Virus record (IMG/VR): IMGVR_UViG_3300030103_001777
Coordinates: 436 to 40,370 of that record
DNA length: 39,935 bases
Source: a virus
Direction: 5' to 3' (one strand)
Shown: positions 10,901-19,000 of the stretch, piece by piece
Numbering within the stretch: position 1 is the first letter of the stretch
How the letters are laid out: the number at the start of each line of letters is the position of its first letter
Program-made: the position numbers and the translations under genes
The notes under the pieces: model-generated
Seen by the model: only the letters and a program-made list of their open reading frames with translations
Database searches by the model: none
Told to the model about the DNA's origin: nothing

Positions 10901-11090
10901 TATATATTTATTTACACCGGGAAATGGCTCAGAGGTTGATGGTTCAGGATTAAGCACCCCTATTAATATAGATTTCTTATCCAATGGCTTCAAAGTACGG
11001 ACACAAGAAGCTGTTTATAATAGTAGTGGTGGTACATTTGTATACATGGCTTTTGCAACACAGCCATTTAAATTTAGTAATGCAAGATAG
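7986..11090 (+). CDS. Multi-domain lectin-like fibre/adhesin (LamG-, discoidin-, SPRY-like, DUF7483-like)
   Basis: This 1034-residue protein appears to be a string of carbohydrate-binding-type domains. Residues about 20-200 resemble a concanavalin A/LamG sandwich. Residues about 213-380 resemble an F5/8C (discoidin) domain, with AFDGNRFESYS near the start and IHVGEIEFYEDG at the end. Residues about 460-650 look like a SPRY domain (SGKWYWEVRQ, then GMGVFD and later VALDVDNEAIYFG). From about 690 there are three related segments with FLYTGT or VLYTGNG followed by W(V/L)KAR or VILKAR, as in the DUF7483 repeats of marine phage fibres. It lies between the long fibre and a chaperone-like gene, so it is probably a receptor-binding or decorating fibre. 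The domain calls are by eye; the SPRY and DUF7483 parts are the clearest. Confidence 0.75.
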   Translation: MSLLPASSIGDESTGFYNGVATQSLRMNFGDSSYLYYTPSTGDRFTGTYSTWYKGSLLSDSSYGAYYFNAYGGGSEVNFTFAHIANDFQLAFDAYGRNYFHSNALYRDETNWYNIVWVWDTPNGTTAKRQRGFVNGEEVTSMSIDSRSSHRQMLAFGGNHQHTLFANYYNGNYDSYASGHHSYNVYVNGHALDPTAFGELKNGVWIPKNYATKPSLIAQDTGTAIGDMTEVDGLAGAFDGNRFESYSNAAVAYNVGTTAGAYIGKNWGSSKKVTGFILYSPTQYGFVGSNGSSFTVRLYGSNSNPSNSTDGTLLYTSSSVNDNLISTNGERGSLRYFADTTMISEETVSNFTTDTSYSYHWVVLTPNTTESIHVGEIEFYEDGNNYFGTGGFRLDFNASDLNTTGGSRTDPYGSDTDQPNNSIADASGSGNHLSYSGVVATDFSKDSPENNFCVLNALGKQSSGAVSEGNLKAVITSGGNSGRIPGTFAVNSGKWYWEVRQSSSNRFGMGVFDTDRYVMTNEDLGSDAYEWGFITSDNSGSGARRNSNTIVNGYGGETADGHVVMVALDVDNEAIYFGKQGSWFNNGTSDNSATVKGQIEAGTTTNAAYTGVSGRLTPSFVRQTSNNTLHVNFGQDDTFAGNETTAGNTDGNGNGSFQYEPPSGFLALCSDNLPNLTISPAQSSQADDHFNTFLYTGTNATNRNVALNTFTPDWVWLKARSAADNHVVIDSSRESSGTYPNLHPNNTDAEASDSHPKIITNGIQVSGGLYDNNNVNFVVWNWKANGGTTSSNSDGDITSTVQANTTAGFSIVLYTGNGTNNSDVTIGHGLGVKPAMVILKARDNTSSDNWIVWHQNLSPDATYTTDLLFLDSGNGENYYSDQFKSVQDTTFTIRTVDATNGRVNQNTIKYLAYCFAEIEGYSKFGKYIGNNSTDGPFVYTGFRPAFLMLKRSNDSGSFQLLDNKRNTFNSTDIYLFTPGNGSEVDGSGLSTPINIDFLSNGFKVRTQEAVYNSSGGTFVYMAFATQPFKFSNAR

Positions 11091-11101
11091 GGAGATAGAC
11101 T

Positions 11102-11674
11102 ATGCCGTGGAAGCATAATGGTAAAGAAATAAGAGTTGGGAAAGCATGGGTTTCAGATAGTGGTGTAAAACATCCTGCTATTTGGATGAGATGGTCAGAC
11201 TCTGAAAAAAGAGACAATGGTTTAACATGGGAAGACCCACCTGCATCTGAAGCACCCTTTGATAATAGATTCTATAGTGGTAGACAAGCAAATGGAACAT
11301 TAATTGAACGTAGTCTTACAGATGTAAATGAAGTTGATACAGATGGTAAAGCTGTTTTAGACCCAAATGGTAAACAAGTCGTAACACTCGGTTTAAAATC
11401 TATTTGGATAACACAAACTAAAAGAACTGCTAACGAACTATTATCTAAAACAGATTGGATGATTACACGTAAAGCAGAAAAGGGAACTGCTATACCTGAT
11501 GCAACAACAAAATATAGAGATAGTGTAAGAACTGCGTGTAACACAATAGAAACTAAAATTAATAATTGTACGAAGTTATCAGAGTTAATAGCATTGTTTG
11601 ATGCACCTGTTGATAGTGATGGTAAACCTACAGATGGGAATGCACCGATAAACGACTTCCCAACAGAGAATTAA
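11102..11674 (+). CDS. Tail-fibre-associated protein with assembly-chaperone-like C-terminus
   Basis: A 190-residue protein preceded by a good GGGAG site. The N-terminal 60 residues are Trp-rich (PAIWMRWSD, LTWEDPP). The segment from about 106 to 150 (TANELLSKTDWMI, then KYRDSVRTACNTIE) matches the usual pattern of tail fibre assembly chaperones: ANxLLxxTDW, a Pro-containing spacer, and a helix with YRxxLR. Its place immediately after the two fibre genes supports a role in folding or trimerising them. No catalytic signature is present. The N-terminal half is not something I recognise. Confidence 0.6.
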   Translation: MPWKHNGKEIRVGKAWVSDSGVKHPAIWMRWSDSEKRDNGLTWEDPPASEAPFDNRFYSGRQANGTLIERSLTDVNEVDTDGKAVLDPNGKQVVTLGLKSIWITQTKRTANELLSKTDWMITRKAEKGTAIPDATTKYRDSVRTACNTIETKINNCTKLSELIALFDAPVDSDGKPTDGNAPINDFPTEN

Positions 11675-11675
11675 C

Positions 11676-11703
11676 TTGACATTTTGTATAAAAAGGATAT
11701 AAT
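11676..11703 (+). promoter_or_regulatory. Perfect sigma70 promoter inside the virion block
   Basis: TTGACA (11676-11681) and TATAAT (11698-11703) are both full consensus hexamers separated by 16 bases. The predicted start of transcription is near 11710. The site occupies the gap after the chaperone-like gene and would drive the holin-like gene and the internal virion genes. A transcript from here would bypass the upstream ATG of the next gene and favour its second ATG. Confidence 0.8.
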
Positions 11704-11706
11704 TAG

Positions 11707-11940
11707 ATGGAGATAGACGCAATGTTATTTTGGAACATAGTCCTAACAATGGTGGTAGTACCATTCGGTTGGGCATTCAACAAGATGTTCCAAGAGGTAA
11801 AGCGTATACAAATACTCCTAAATAAAACAAGAGAAGAATATGCACGTAAGGATGATGTAAAAGATGATATGCACGACCTTATGGATGCAATCAAAAGACT
11901 AGAAGATAAACTAGATAAGATATTAATTGGAGCTAAATAG
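11707..11940 (+). CDS. Small membrane protein with coiled coil, holin-like
   Basis: A 77-residue protein has one hydrophobic segment (about 8-24), a charged helical tail (25-72) and a short end in ILIGAK. This one-TM-plus-coiled-coil design is seen in XhlA-like and other class III-type phage holins and in small tail-associated membrane proteins. Two starts are plausible. ATG at 11707 has AAGGA nine bases upstream, and ATG at 11722 (72 residues) has GGAGA eight bases upstream and is the only one available on a transcript from the adjacent promoter. No endolysin gene adjoins it, so the holin role is tentative. Its stop TAG overlaps the GTG start of the next gene. Confidence 0.6.
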   Translation: MEIDAMLFWNIVLTMVVVPFGWAFNKMFQEVKRIQILLNKTREEYARKDDVKDDMHDLMDAIKRLEDKLDKILIGAK

Positions 11941-13880
11941 TGGCAATATTTACAGGTTTTAAACCTACAGGATTACAGAAAATAGCAAATAGACTTGGTT
12001 ATGAAGGCTCATTAGATAATTTTGAAAATTATTTAGACCAAAATCCTGAAAAGAAAAGACAGATGATTGTCTACGAAGAGTCTGCAAAACAAATGGCTCG
12101 TGGTGGTGTTGTTAAAATGCAAGAGGGTGGTGTACCAACACAGTCTACTCCTTCATTTACTCCTGCAGGACAAGCCTATGTAACCACATTAGGTGAACAG
12201 GAAGGACAAGTACCTGCATATTCAGAAGACCCCTCTATTCAAGATGTTTCAGCCACATTAGCACAGACAGGTGCAATACCTGTGGGTGCAGTTACACAAC
12301 CACAATTAACGCCTGTAATGCAGGAACAAATGATTAGTGATGTAGGACAAGTAGACACTGCACCTGTTGCACCTACTGCACAGGCTACTACAACACAAGC
12401 AGATGCTCCTATCACTGCTACTGCCACACAAATGGAGGTAGCACAGGTAACTCCTGAGGTACAAGATGCTATACAGGCGAATCAAGCAGCACAGACAGAC
12501 TTAACAGACCCAAGAGCTAAGGTGGTAGCTGCTCAACAAACAGCCTCTAGTGTCTCAAATGTGACTGCTGCACAAGGTAATTCAATTCAGTTAGATAACC
12601 CTGTACAAAGAGAAATACAGTCAGGTGAACTCATAGACCCTGTGGCAAATGCTGAAAAGGCAAAGGCATTTACAGAACAAGTAGAGGCAGCAACATCCAC
12701 ACCAACTGACCAAGCAACTGTCGCAGGACAACTTGCTAGTTTAACTGCAAACTTCGATGCAACAAATCCACCTGCATGGGCAGCAGGAGCAATCAGAGGT
12801 GTTAATGCAGTTATGCAACAAAGAGGTCTAGGTGCTTCTAGTATTGCAGGACAGGCACTTATTCAAGCAGCGATGGAATCAGCACTACCTATTGCACAGG
12901 CAGATGCAAGAACTGTTGCTACGTTTGAGGCACAAAATTTATCTAACAGACAACAAAGAGCCATGTTAGCTGCTCAACAAAGAGCACAGTTTATTGGACA
13001 AGAGTTTGACCAATCCTTTCAGGCAAGAGTACAAAATTCTGCACGTATAGCTGATATAGCAAATAGAAACTTTACTGCAGAACAGACTATTGCCTTAGAG
13101 AATAGTCGAGCAGCAAATACTGTAAATTTAAATAATTTATCAAATAGACAGGCATTAACTATGGCAGAGGCTTCTGCACTTGCACAACTAGATACTGCAA
13201 ACTTAAATGCAAGACAACAGGCTTCTGTACAAAATGCAAATAACTTCTTACAAATGGATATGGCTAATTTAACTAACGAGCAACAAACTGCACTATTTAA
13301 TGCACAAGCAATAAATCAATCTCTTCTGACAGACCAAGCGGCAACAAATGCTGCAAGACAGTTTAATGCTACGTCACAAAATCAAGTAGACCAATTTATG
13401 TCTAACTTAGCAAATCAGATATCACAGTTTAATGCAACACAGGCAAATGCACAGGCACAGTTTAATACAGGTGAAGCTAATACTTTATCTAGATTTAATG
13501 CTGAAGTGTCTAATCAGAGAGACCAATTTAATGCAACAAATCAACTTGCTATTGCACAAAACAATGCAGTATGGAGAAGAGAAATTGCTACTGCTGATAC
13601 TTCTGCAATCAATCGTGCCAACGAATTAAATGCAAAAGCAGTATTAGATGTTTCTAACGAACAATATGACAATTTATGGCAGTTCTATGCTGACACTATG
13701 GAGTGGGCATGGAAGAGTGCTGAGAGTGACCAATCACGACTAGTTGAATTAGCTGTTGCTAATATTAACTCAGAAGCATCTAAAAAATTAGCTGATTCAC
13801 AAAGAACATCAGCATCAACAAAGTCTATAGGTAACTTAATTGGTCAATTAGGAAGTGCCTATATTGGTACATTTAAATAA
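11940..13880 (+). CDS. Internal virion protein, Ala/Gln/Asn-rich, helical
   Basis: This 646-residue protein starts at a GTG that overlaps the preceding TAG. After a 50-residue head with an RGGVVKMQEGG motif (54-64), it is dominated by Ala, Gln, Asn and Thr. From about residue 280 it becomes a long repetitive helix with many copies of NA(N/T)xLxxRQQ- and QFNA-type heptads. Such proteins in podoviruses are often carried inside the capsid and form part of the ejectosome (compare T7 gp14/gp15), but there is no detectable sequence match that I can claim. Neighbouring genes on both sides look like virion components. The function is inferred from composition and position. Confidence 0.6.
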   Translation: MAIFTGFKPTGLQKIANRLGYEGSLDNFENYLDQNPEKKRQMIVYEESAKQMARGGVVKMQEGGVPTQSTPSFTPAGQAYVTTLGEQEGQVPAYSEDPSIQDVSATLAQTGAIPVGAVTQPQLTPVMQEQMISDVGQVDTAPVAPTAQATTTQADAPITATATQMEVAQVTPEVQDAIQANQAAQTDLTDPRAKVVAAQQTASSVSNVTAAQGNSIQLDNPVQREIQSGELIDPVANAEKAKAFTEQVEAATSTPTDQATVAGQLASLTANFDATNPPAWAAGAIRGVNAVMQQRGLGASSIAGQALIQAAMESALPIAQADARTVATFEAQNLSNRQQRAMLAAQQRAQFIGQEFDQSFQARVQNSARIADIANRNFTAEQTIALENSRAANTVNLNNLSNRQALTMAEASALAQLDTANLNARQQASVQNANNFLQMDMANLTNEQQTALFNAQAINQSLLTDQAATNAARQFNATSQNQVDQFMSNLANQISQFNATQANAQAQFNTGEANTLSRFNAEVSNQRDQFNATNQLAIAQNNAVWRREIATADTSAINRANELNAKAVLDVSNEQYDNLWQFYADTMEWAWKSAESDQSRLVELAVANINSEASKKLADSQRTSASTKSIGNLIGQLGSAYIGTFK

Positions 13881-13893
13881 TTAAGAGGTAATA

Positions 13894-14226
13894 ATGTTTA
13901 ATCCTGCAGGTAATTTATTTGAAAGAATAAACTCTCTTATAAAATTAGATGAAGAGAGAGGCAATAAAAAAGAAACAAGTGACACTAAAGGTTTATTAAA
14001 AAGAGTTAGTGCTATGGACAACACTAGTAATATAAGTAAAAATAAAGATTTACAATTTGTAAAAGATGTTATTGTTGAGATGAGAAAACAACAAAAAGAA
14101 CAGCTAGGAGTTACAGACGTAATAGATGATAACAAAAGAATTTTAGTTACTCCTGCAGGTAAAGCAACAACAAAAGAAATGAAAAAAGAATTGTTTAAAA
14201 AAATGGGAGTAGTACAAGATGCTTGA
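13894..14226 (+). CDS. Small charged protein of the virion block, unknown
   Basis: A 110-residue, Lys-rich protein preceded by AAGAGG. It has alternating charged helices (residues 8-60 and 55-75) and a Lys-rich C-terminus (EMKKELFKKMGV). I do not recognise the family. Its last eight bases overlap the start of the next gene, which indicates translational coupling. A minor virion or assembly role is the simplest guess from context. Confidence 0.65.
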   Translation: MFNPAGNLFERINSLIKLDEERGNKKETSDTKGLLKRVSAMDNTSNISKNKDLQFVKDVIVEMRKQQKEQLGVTDVIDDNKRILVTPAGKATTKEMKKELFKKMGVVQDA

Positions 14227-14719
14227 TAATTCACAGCCTAGATTAGAAGCTCCTGTAGCAGGTATGGCTTTAACACATGAAGTAGGTGCTAGACCTTGGC
14301 AAACACCTCCTCAACAGCCGACTATACAAGAGGCAGTTCAACACTATATAAATAAAATGGAAGATGATTCTGTAGCTGAACAAATGATAAATATATTAGA
14401 ATCAGGAGTGCCTGTAACAACTTTAGCTAATACAATACAATTAGCAGGAGTTATGGAAGGTAGACACACTATAGATGTAGGTATGTTAGCTACACCTGTA
14501 ATCATGGAAATGATAATTAACATGGCAGAGGGAGCAGGTATAGAATACAGCACAGGTATGGAAAGAGACAAAGATGCTGAAACAGAAGATTCTAGAATTA
14601 TAGCAGGTATTGAAAAAGCAAGAGAAGAATTAGAAACAATGGCAGAAGCAGATGAAATGCCTGAAGAAACTACAAATGAAGTAGATGAGACAACAGGCAT
14701 AATGTCTAGGAGAGCATAG
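14219..14719 (+). CDS. Acidic virion-block protein with hydrophobic helix, unknown
   Basis: This 166-residue protein has a Pro-rich N-terminus (RPWQTPPQQP, residues 25-34), a central helical part (about 38-105) with the segment MEGRHTIDVGMLATPVIMEMI, and a strongly acidic tail rich in Glu. A central MEGxxTIDVGML(xx)PV-like stretch recurs in unannotated proteins next to ejection proteins of marine phages, as far as I recall. It overlaps the previous gene by 8 bases, and its TAG overlaps the GTG of the next gene. No enzymatic motif is visible. Confidence 0.65.
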   Translation: MLDNSQPRLEAPVAGMALTHEVGARPWQTPPQQPTIQEAVQHYINKMEDDSVAEQMINILESGVPVTTLANTIQLAGVMEGRHTIDVGMLATPVIMEMIINMAEGAGIEYSTGMERDKDAETEDSRIIAGIEKAREELETMAEADEMPEETTNEVDETTGIMSRRA

Positions 14720-16005
14720 TGGGATTTGACTTTTTAGATTTTTTAGGTGGTGTTGCTGAAGGTGCGTCTAAAACTTTAGAGCAACAAATACAAGCTCAAA
14801 AAGAAGCTATAAAAGAGTCTTCTTCTGCTGCTATAAGACAGAGATTAGCTAATAGACAAAAGCACACAGAAAAAATAAATGCTGTTAAGGAAGAAGTTCT
14901 ACCTCTTTTAAACTTATACAATATAGAGGATGTAGCATACTTAATGAAACTTCCAAAATCAGAACGAGACAACATAATTAAAAAACTAGAGCCTATAAGG
15001 GGAAAAGAAGCAAAAGGCAAAATGTTTGACGGAATAAAGCAGTTTCAAAATAAAATACCTAATATTACACCTAGTAAATTAATAAATTCTTTAGTACCTG
15101 CTTATCAAGAGTCTAAACTAGATGTGAGTGGTTTAATACCTAAGACTTTTGCAGATGTTCTTTTTGATACTGACCCTAGTGAAAAATTAACTAAGGCTAT
15201 ACAAAGAGGAGCACCTGCAGATAAAACATTAGAAACTACTGATAGGATTGTTGGATTAAGTGATGTGCCTACTTACTATAGTTTATCAAAACAAGGCAGA
15301 CTTCTTATAGATACAAAAGCACCTAAAGATACATATCAATTTACTCAAAGGGGTATTATAAAATCTTTACATACACTTTTAGGAGGAACAGGAGAATATG
15401 ATGATACTTCACAGCAATACATTCCAGAAAGTGCTGAAGACACTTTTATAAATGTTGCTACTCAAGTTGGTAGTATATATACACCCATGTACGCACAAAA
15501 AGTCAGAGAATTACAATTAGAAGACCCTTCTCTAGGATTGGTAGCTGCACAAGCAAAAGCACAGCAATTCATATTAGCTGATATAAATAAAAAATTTAGA
15601 CAAAAAGGTGTCAAGGCAGACTCTTTAACAGCTATGCAAAACTTTATAAAGAATAATCAAGGCATAAGCACACTAAGTCAATCTCAAATAAAAACAGATA
15701 AAATACTTCAAAACTTTAAAGTAGACATAACAAGTTGGATAAATAATAATAAAGGAAACTCTCAAGGCGAAAAAAACTATTCTGCTGTTTTTCCAGAATA
15801 CTTCATGACAGATGTATTGCAACAATACAAGGGCAATGCTTTAGATGAGTTAGATAAATTAACAAAATTTAAACTGCGTTTATATAAGATGGCTAAAATA
15901 ATGAATAAAGATGCTACTATACAACAAATTAGACAGTTTCAAGATATGATTTTAAATAGAATGAAAGAGCTTGGCATGATTTCAGGAACTATGTTACCAA
16001 ATTAG
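14719..16005 (+). CDS. Probable internal virion protein, unknown
   Basis: A 428-residue protein starting at GTG inside the previous stop codon. The first 20 residues are hydrophobic and Gly-rich (FDFLDFLGGVAEGASK). They are followed by a charged coiled coil to about residue 75 and then a mostly helical body. I see no catalytic motif. It lies directly before the 1352-residue protein and shares the gene-to-gene overlap pattern of the block, which suggests an ejection or core protein. I do not recognise the family. Confidence 0.6.
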   Translation: MGFDFLDFLGGVAEGASKTLEQQIQAQKEAIKESSSAAIRQRLANRQKHTEKINAVKEEVLPLLNLYNIEDVAYLMKLPKSERDNIIKKLEPIRGKEAKGKMFDGIKQFQNKIPNITPSKLINSLVPAYQESKLDVSGLIPKTFADVLFDTDPSEKLTKAIQRGAPADKTLETTDRIVGLSDVPTYYSLSKQGRLLIDTKAPKDTYQFTQRGIIKSLHTLLGGTGEYDDTSQQYIPESAEDTFINVATQVGSIYTPMYAQKVRELQLEDPSLGLVAAQAKAQQFILADINKKFRQKGVKADSLTAMQNFIKNNQGISTLSQSQIKTDKILQNFKVDITSWINNNKGNSQGEKNYSAVFPEYFMTDVLQQYKGNALDELDKLTKFKLRLYKMAKIMNKDATIQQIRQFQDMILNRMKELGMISGTMLPN

Positions 16006-16013
16006 GAAATTAA

Positions 16014-19000
16014 ATGTTAGAAAATGAAAATATTAAACTTGATGAAAAAACAAAAAACGAAACTCTACAAAGTTTGAGGAATATTTTTTCTGAAGAAGAA
16101 GATAATATTAATGAAACTCCTACCTTAAAAGAGCAGACAGATTCTCTATTAGAAAAAAATAATGAAGTAGAGGTTAATCTGCCTGAATCTAAGCTCTTTA
16201 TTCCAGTAAAACCATTACCTAGAAAAAAGATTGAAGACCCATATAAGACACCTGAGGGTTTAGAAAAGCTATCTTATAACCTCCTTGATAGAAAAGATGT
16301 GAATAAAAAAAATTTAATGAGCAATGCAGATTGGGAGGCAGATGCAATTTATTTTTTAAAAATGAGGGGTGGCTATACAGACAAAGAATTAGACACAAAA
16401 GAAAAAATATGGAATGCATATGCAGAGCATTTTAGATACTATGATGTGGCTAATGAAATAACTCTTGGGTATGATTATGACTATTTATTAGAAGAAAAAG
16501 ACCCTGAAGCTAGAAAATTTAGAACAAATGTATATGGCAGACTACTAGACTCTTGGGAGAAATTTGCAGGAGAAGATATGTCTTTCAGAAAAACACAGGA
16601 CTACTTTGGTGGTGTTGCAACTTCTCCATCTACTATAATATCTGTAGGTGCTGCAACTTTTGCTAGAAGACCTGATTTAACAGTAGCTTCTAGTCTTGCA
16701 GGTAAGGCAGTAAAAAACAAAATAACAACTTACCTAAAACAATTTCTTAAAAAAGGTGCATTAGCAGCTACATATGAAGCTCCCTTTGCTGTAGCTCAGA
16801 GTGTAGGAAAAGAAGATATAAGACAAAAAATAATTAAAGAAGATTTTAGACCTAGTGTGGTTGCGATAGAAACAGGGTTACAAATAGGTGGAGGTTTTCT
16901 TCTTGGTGGAGGTGGCTCTGTAATTGAAACTAGAGCACTATCTAAGGCAAATAAATTAAATGAAAGATATACAAATGCAAAGTTAAAATTGTCACAAAAT
17001 GCTAAAATAAAAACAGACGAGTATTTAAAAAAATTTGGAATTAATAATCCAAAATACAAAAGAATATCTAAGCAATTAGAGGCTTTAAATCCTGAACAAA
17101 CTTCTTTAGGAAGAGAGTATAGAAAAAATCTCAAGCCGGGACAAGATGGATTTATAGGAAGTTTACCTGTAGATTTTCACAAGAGTCTTGCTGTCGCTGC
17201 ATTAAAAATGACAGACTTATTAAAGCTAGGACCTAAGGAAAGAATAACAACAGGTTTACACAGAGCCTTAACAGAGGGTGTTCTTCAAGAGGATGGCACA
17301 TACAAACTATTAGAAGTGGATTCTATACAAAAAATATTACAAGACCACAATTTAAGTTTAGATGAATTTGGATTAATATTTTTAAGTGATGTGTCTGATG
17401 CTGCTAAAACACTTCAGTCATACAGTCAGCTAGGAAAAATATATAAAGCTAAAGACGCAGAAAGAGGTATTGATGCACTTAACACTCAGTTAAATGGTTT
17501 AATTAATGGTGGATATGCTTCTTTTCCACAAGATGTTGCTTTAGAAGTAGCACAAAATACTAAAAAAAGTGCTAAATATGTTAAAAACTTTTTTATGAAT
17601 TTGGATAGAGCTAAATTAGGCTTTATGACCTCACAGCCTTCTACAACGATAAGAAATAATATTAACAGTGTTTTTAGAGTAGGAGTTGATTTAGTCAATC
17701 GTTCTATAAATGAAGTGCTTCATGGAAGAAACCCATTTAAGGCTGATACAGGAGCTTTTGTAAAGTATATGTTTAGACCTGCAGAGGCTAGAGTTTTTAG
17801 AGAAATATACAAAGATGCCTTTCCTGAGTCAGGTGCTATGTTATTTAGAGAAATGGCAGATGTTACTAATACTGTTTCAGGGGACACTAATGCTAAAGGT
17901 ATAAGTGGAGTTTTATCTCGTTTTGGCACAAAGTTAAATATACTAAACACTGTATCAGATAACTATATAAAGCAAGGAGCATTGATAACTTTTTTAAGAA
18001 GAAACATAAGTGAGTTACCAAAAGATAAAAAATTAAAAATAATAGATATTGATAAAGAAACTTTACTTGCTCAAAAATTAGTTGATACAAAACAATATCC
18101 AAACACAGAGGCAGCAGAAGCATTCATAGAATCTCTTAGTCCCAATGGATTTAAGGATGCATTAAAGGCAAATAAAATACCTGAGTTTCATGATTTCTTT
18201 ACCATATTATCTACAGGAAGATTAAAAGAAATACCTAAAGATGTTATAGATAGGTCTGTTCAAGAAACTTATGAGTTTGTTTATCAGGCTAATTTTAAGG
18301 GAGATGGATATTTACAAAAATTCAGTAGACTTACCAATAAGGCACACAAAGAAGTTCCTTTTGTAATATCTAGTTTTTTACCTTTCCCTCGTTATACAGC
18401 TAATCATTTAAAAACTGTGCATGAATATATGCCTCTTCTTAATTTACTTAACTTTGGCAATATGGGCAGTAAAAAATTAGATAAAGAAGGTTATGGATTT
18501 ATAGCAAAACCTCTTAAAACTACTGTAGACGCAGCAACATATTTAAAAACTTTAGGTAAAAAAGGAGACATGAAGCCTTTTATGAAGGATATAGCAAAAG
18601 GCACAACAGGAACTTTATTGTTACTAGGGTGCTTAGAATGGAGATACAGGCAAGGCAACACAAATCATTGGTGGGAGATAAAAGCAGGTGCTGATAAAGT
18701 TATAGATGGTAGACCTATTTATGGTGCTTTAGCTCCTTATATGTTAGCTAGTGATTTAATATATAGATATCATACAAATACATTACCGGGAGACACAGGT
18801 TTAAGTTATTCTCAGTATTCTAAAGATGCTGCTCAGGCACTTATAGGGGTTACTCTAAGAAGAGGTATGGGATTAATGTTCTTAGATGACTTCATACAAC
18901 TATTCACAGAAAACGATGAACGTATGAATAGAAATATGGTATATGAATTTTTTGGTAATGTTGGTCAGCAGTTTATGATACCTGCACAGCCTGTAAAATA

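Noticed and set aside
11707-13880. Lysis cassette with endolysin beside the holin-like gene
   Set aside because: None of the neighbouring proteins shows lysozyme, amidase or peptidase motifs.
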